The notes under the pieces: generated by a model
Told to the model about the DNA's origin: nothing
Databases searched by the model: none
What the model saw: the letters and a program-made list of their open reading frames with translations, nothing else
From: Deltaproteobacteria bacterium
GTDB lineage: Bacteria > Desulfobacterota > Deferrimicrobia > Deferrimicrobiales > Deferrimicrobiaceae
Direction of reading: 5' to 3'
Assembly: GCA_021802685.1 (NCBI GenBank)
Contig: JAJZRM010000064.1
Location: forward strand, 1 to 10,710
DNA: 10,710 nt
Translations under genes and position numbers: made by a program
Part shown: piece by piece, positions 8,129-10,710 of the stretch
Layout of the letters: each line of letters starts with the position of its first letter
How positions within the stretch are numbered: the first letter of the stretch is position 1

Positions 8129-9013
8129 TTACCGGCAGACCGGGCAGGAAGGCGGGGAATTTCCTTCCGCCTTCCGCCGGTCCTCCTCGGTCTGGTATTG
8201 AGGGGTGTCGACGCGGGCCGTGCGGTCGTCCCCTTCGGCGAAGGCCTTCGCTTTCCAATCCTCGTCCTCGGACCATCGGTAGGGGAGCGCCCGGACCGTT
8301 CCGGGTGCCGCCATCGAGGCGAAGGAGGAAAGGGCGTCGGCAAGGATCGTCCGCTGCAGTTCCGGGTCGCCGGGTTTCCCGGCCGTATGCCCCAGCGGAA
8401 AATCGAGGAACGCCGCGCGGGGCGGGTTGACGGCCCGGGTGATGTCCAGCGCGCTCGCGAGGCACAGCGTCGGGATCCCCGCGGCTTCCGCGCTCCTTGC
8501 GACCAGTCCCACGGACTGGTGGCAGACCGGTCAGACGGGGACGAGCAGGACGATGTCGGCCTTTTCCTCGAGGAAACGGGAAACCAGTTTCGGCGCGAGC
8601 TCTTCGGAGACGCGGCGCGTGGAGTAGATCCCCCCCATGAAGGACTGGAACGTTCCGGCGAGAGCGCCCAGGAAACCTTCGCGGACGAGCCGGCGCAACG
8701 GATCGATCGGAAAGACGACGTTCGGGTCCCTGCGGGCGACGGAGAGGTCGTAGGCGAAGTGGGTCGCGCGGAGGTCCTTCGTGTCCACGTCCGTCGGGAT
8801 GTCGCGGATGGAGGTGTCGTCCTTGTGGTGGAACGCCACCTGCCCCGTTACGTACACCCCCCCGGAGGCGGCGAGCCCCAGCCGGCATTCCGATAGCGGT
8901 TTCGCGAGCGGAGCCCACGGCGGCGGGATTCCGTTGAAGACCCAGTTGTACGGCTTGTACCCGAGGCGGGCGTAATTGTCCCGGATCCTGGGGATGTAAT
9001 CGACCGGCGCCAT
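8129..9013 (-). CDS. PrdB/GrdB-family selenoprotein with UxxC redox site (TGA at 8531-8533 read as selenocysteine)
   Basis: Reading through the in-frame TGA gives one 294-residue protein resembling selenoprotein B of the glycine/sarcosine/betaine/D-proline reductase family, and close to D-proline reductase subunit PrdB in layout. Segments I recognise from memory of the family are VDYIPRIRDNY, PPWAPLAKPLSECR with ASGGVY, DIVLLVPV-U-PVCHQSVGLVAR, and LASALDITRAVNPPRA then FPLGHTAGKPGD. The residues are Sec161 and Cys164. The last residues are SCPVCR, a second CxxC. The ATG at 9013 is chosen because relatives begin near VDYIPR and AAAAGGG lies just upstream; 9034 is possible, while 9076 would overlap the preceding gene. 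In reductase complexes the selenol cleaves a C-N bond, but no PrdA, GrdE or other partner is visible, so the substrate is unknown. It is third in the leftward run, 28 bases after the dehydrogenase. Calling the TGA a true stop would leave a protein lacking its active site. Confidence 0.9.
8502..8533 (-). promoter_or_regulatory. Putative bacterial SECIS element downstream of the Sec TGA
   Basis: On the minus strand, ten bases after TGA, ACCAGTCC (8520-8513) and GGACTGGT (8509-8502) form a perfect eight-pair stem around a GTG triloop; with the closing C-G pair opened, the loop is CGTGG. The loop begins about 17-18 nt after the UGA and has a G within its first two positions. Both agree with published rules for bacterial SECIS elements that recruit SelB. 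The hairpin lies inside the coding sequence and encodes HQSVGLV, so it is also constrained as protein. Confidence 0.82.
8531..8533 (-). other. Selenocysteine codon (TGA)
   Basis: The frame reads GTC CCC GTC TGA CCG GTC TGC, i.e. V-P-V-U-P-V-C. The upstream 160 codons and downstream 133 codons are in the same frame and together make one family-length protein. TGA sits exactly at the redox position, three residues before a cysteine, as expected for a UxxC motif. Confidence 0.9.
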
Positions 9014-9041
9014 GGAACCCTTTTCCGCTTCCATGGATCGA

Positions 9042-9965
9042 TTATAACCCCGCGCGTTCCCCTCCGATCTTCGCATCGCTCATCCGTTCCAGGACGAGGA
9101 TCAGCGCCTGGGTGCCGCGCGAACCAAAGCCGTTGGCCTTGAGGGCGACGTACATCTGGTGGACCAGCGCCAGTCCGGGCAGCGCGAGGTCCATCCGCCT
9201 CGCCTCGTCGAGGGCGATCCCCATGTCCTTCACGAAGTGCTCGACGAAGAACCCCGGGTCGAAGTCCCGCTTCAGGACGCGCGGGGCGAGGTTGGACAAC
9301 GCCCAGCATCCCGCCGCGCCGCCGGAGATGGAGGACAGCATCGTTTCGAGATCCAGGCCTGCCTTGTGCCCGTAGATCAGCGACTCGCAGACGCCGATCA
9401 TCGTCCCGGCGATCACGATCTGGTTGCACATCTTGGCGTGCTGCCCCGCTCCGGGCCCGCCCTGGCGGACGATCGCCTTTCCCATCGCCCCGAAGAGGGG
9501 GGCGAGGGCCGAGACGGCTTCCGGGTCGCCGCCCGTCATGATGGAGAGGCGCGCCTCGCGGGCCCCGATATCGCCCCCGGAAACGGGGGCATCCACGGCG
9601 TGGACGCCGCGGCCCTTCGCAGCCTCGTAAATTTCCTTGGCGAGCGACGGCTCGGTGGTGGTCATGTCCGCCAGGATCGAACCGGGGCGGGCGCCGGAAA
9701 GGACGCCGTCCGGTCCGAAGTAGACCTCCCGCACGTCCGCGGGGAACCCCACCATCGTGAACACCACGTCCGACCGTTCCGCGACGGCACGCGGGGAATC
9801 CGCCCACGAGGCGCCCTTCTCGAGCAGGAGGCGCGCCTTTTCCCGCGTACGGGAGTACACGGCGGCCACGTACCCCCTCGCGAGGAGATGGCCGCACATC
9901 GAGAGCCCCATGACGCCGGTGCCGATCCAGCCGACGCGGGTCGCTTCCGGGGATATCCGCATCAT
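9042..9965 (-). CDS. NAD(P)-dependent beta-hydroxyacid dehydrogenase (3-hydroxyisobutyrate / tartronate-semialdehyde reductase family)
   Basis: This 307-residue protein is of the 3-hydroxyisobutyrate dehydrogenase superfamily, which reversibly oxidises beta-hydroxyacids with NAD(P). Visible are the Rossmann motif GWIGTGVMG (Gly15, Gly17, Gly20), the substrate-binding signature DAPVSGG (125-131) followed by AREARLSIMTGG, and the catalytic lysine in GAGQHAKMCNQ (Lys178). The SRT after the second beta-strand would suit NADPH, which is weak inference. Members include tartronate-semialdehyde reductase, 3-hydroxyisobutyrate dehydrogenase and glyoxylate/succinic semialdehyde reductases. The glycerate 2-kinase just upstream favours a role producing glycerate, but the sequence alone does not settle the substrate. 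The ATG at 9965 is chosen because GGAGG (9978-9974) sits eight bases upstream. A GTG at 9974 overlaps that ribosome site and should not be used. Confidence 0.9.
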   Translation of the reverse strand: MMRISPEATRVGWIGTGVMGLSMCGHLLARGYVAAVYSRTREKARLLLEKGASWADSPRAVAERSDVVFTMVGFPADVREVYFGPDGVLSGARPGSILADMTTTEPSLAKEIYEAAKGRGVHAVDAPVSGGDIGAREARLSIMTGGDPEAVSALAPLFGAMGKAIVRQGGPGAGQHAKMCNQIVIAGTMIGVCESLIYGHKAGLDLETMLSSISGGAAGCWALSNLAPRVLKRDFDPGFFVEHFVKDMGIALDEARRMDLALPGLALVHQMYVALKANGFGSRGTQALILVLERMSDAKIGGERAGL

Positions 9966-9973
9966 GTCCTTCA

Positions 9974-9978
9974 CCTCC
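9974..9978 (-). promoter_or_regulatory. Ribosome binding site that decides the dehydrogenase start
   Basis: GGAGG is followed by eight bases (TGAAGGAC) and then ATG at 9965. The in-frame GTG at 9974-9972 starts within the motif itself and cannot be served by it, so the protein should begin MMRISPEATR rather than three residues earlier. Confidence 0.75.
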
Positions 9979-9993
9979 GTCCGGTTCCGTGCA

Positions 9994-10710
9994 TCATCGC
10001 GGGGATCGGGCGAACCCGATGACCAGGTCGGTGACGTTGGTGCCCGTCGGCCCCGTGACGACGAGGTCCCCGAGGGCGCTGAAGAACGGGTAGGCGTCGT
10101 TCCCGTCCAGGTATTCGCGGGCGTCCATGCCGAGCGCCTTCCCGCGCGCCGCCGTCGCGCCGTCGGCCCAGGCGCCCGCGGCGTCCGTCGGCCCGTCGAT
10201 CCCGTCGGTCCCTCCGGCGAGCACCCCCATCCGTTCTTCTCCCGCCAGCGCGATTGCCGACGCCAGGGCGAACTCCTGGTTTCGCCCCCCCTTGCCGTTC
10301 CCGCGCACCTGGACCGTCGTCTCCCCGCCCGCGATCAGCGCGACGCAGCCGCCCGGCGGGAGGGAGGCCGCGGCGGACCGCAACCTGCCGCAGAACGCCC
10401 GGGCGCAATCCCTTGCCTCTCCCCGGAGATAGCCGGGAAGCAGGACGACTTCCGCGCCCTCTTCCCCGGCCGCCCGCCCCGCGGCTTCCAACGCCGTCCG
10501 GTTCGTCCCCACGAATCCGCACGTCACCTTCTCGAAGACCGGGTCCCCGGGCTTGGGCGTTTCGGGCGACCGGTCGGCGGCTCCCTGCGCCAGGCGCCAC
10601 CGGACCGCGGCGGGGACCGCGTACAGGAGGCCGTACCGCTCGAGCACGCCGACCGCGTCCGCGTACGTCGTGGGGTCGGGAGAGAAGGGGCCGGAGGCGA
10701 TCACCGACGG
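9994..10710 (-). CDS. Glycerate 2-kinase, MOFRL family (C-terminal part; N-terminus beyond the window)
   Basis: Visible are 238 C-terminal residues of a family about 440 long. It is often annotated as hydroxypyruvate reductase TtuD, but characterised members (GckA/GarK-2-type) phosphorylate D-glycerate to 2-phosphoglycerate with ATP. SVIASGP then PDPTTYADAV ends the N-terminal DUF4147 domain, and FVGTNRTALEAA follows. The MOFRL domain carries GGETTVQVRGNGKGGRNQEF, then GGTDGIDGPTDAAGAWADG, and finishes with TGPTGTNVTDL. These are the family's most conserved blocks and all look intact. The stop is 28 bases before the dehydrogenase ATG, so the two genes are probably co-transcribed. Together they would convert tartronate semialdehyde or a similar intermediate to glycerate and then 2-phosphoglycerate, feeding glycolysis. 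The start and promoter lie outside the window. Confidence 0.93.
   Translation of the reverse strand, partial: PSVIASGPFSPDPTTYADAVGVLERYGLLYAVPAAVRWRLAQGAADRSPETPKPGDPVFEKVTCGFVGTNRTALEAAGRAAGEEGAEVVLLPGYLRGEARDCARAFCGRLRSAAASLPPGGCVALIAGGETTVQVRGNGKGGRNQEFALASAIALAGEERMGVLAGGTDGIDGPTDAAGAWADGATAARGKALGMDAREYLDGNDAYPFFSALGDLVVTGPTGTNVTDLVIGFARSPR

Noticed and set aside
8129..8512. A separate 127-residue gene starting at GTG 8512
   Set aside because: This GTG is the loop of the SECIS-like hairpin and has no suitably placed ribosome site of its own. The reading frame is the C-terminal half of the selenoprotein.
9014..9076. Upstream ATG starts at 9076 or 9034 for the selenoprotein
   Set aside because: The 9076 start overlaps the dehydrogenase by 35 bases and adds residues unlike the family. 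The 9034 start lacks a ribosome site. It cannot be fully excluded, but 9013 fits the family's N-terminus better.

Overview
The window looks like a chromosomal core-metabolism segment of a GC-rich bacterium. Codons are strongly G/C-ending on both strands, genes are tightly packed, and the only clear non-coding gap is about 215 bases. A UGA-decoding PrdB/GrdB-family selenoprotein, a lipoprotein PQQ-type sugar dehydrogenase and a TIGR01777 epimerase would fit a Deltaproteobacteria/Desulfuromonadota-like or related environmental lineage. That assignment is inference, because no marker gene is present. I see no transposase, phage gene, integrase, tRNA, rRNA or CRISPR array.

Layout. (1) From 3485 leftward to the window edge, on the minus strand, lies gltB, the large subunit of glutamate synthase. 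It is recognisable from the N-terminal nucleophile cysteine to the 3Fe-4S cysteines, but an in-frame amber codon at 441-443 interrupts it where relatives have serine. The frame stays open and homologous on both sides. (2) A short divergent promoter region (3486-3700) separates it from a rightward four-gene run: wrbA (flavodoxin-like quinone reductase), pgm (alpha-D-glucose phosphoglucomutase), a lipoprotein glucose/sorbosone-dehydrogenase-type beta-propeller, and a TIGR01777-family NAD(P)-dependent epimerase. Gaps of 7, 12 and 27 bases suggest one transcript. (3) A leftward run converges on it with only 8 bases between stop codons. In transcription order it holds a glycerate 2-kinase of the MOFRL type (entering from the right edge), a beta-hydroxyacid dehydrogenase resembling tartronate-semialdehyde/3-hydroxyisobutyrate dehydrogenases, and a PrdB/GrdB-family selenoprotein.

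The most notable item is the selenoprotein. A TGA at 8531-8533 splits what is plainly one protein. The residues around it read VPV-U-PVCHQS, a UxxC redox motif. Ten bases after the TGA comes a perfect 8-bp hairpin (ACCAGTCC-GTG-GGACTGGT) placed as expected for a bacterial SECIS. The protein also ends in CPVCR, a cysteine copy of its own UPVC site. No proline- or glycine-reductase partner gene is visible. Instead the selenoprotein follows two genes of glycerate/tartronate-semialdehyde metabolism, so its substrate is open.

The two stop-codon events differ. The TGA has every mark of programmed recoding. The TAG in gltB has none, and is best read as a nonsense mutation or a base-call/assembly error.
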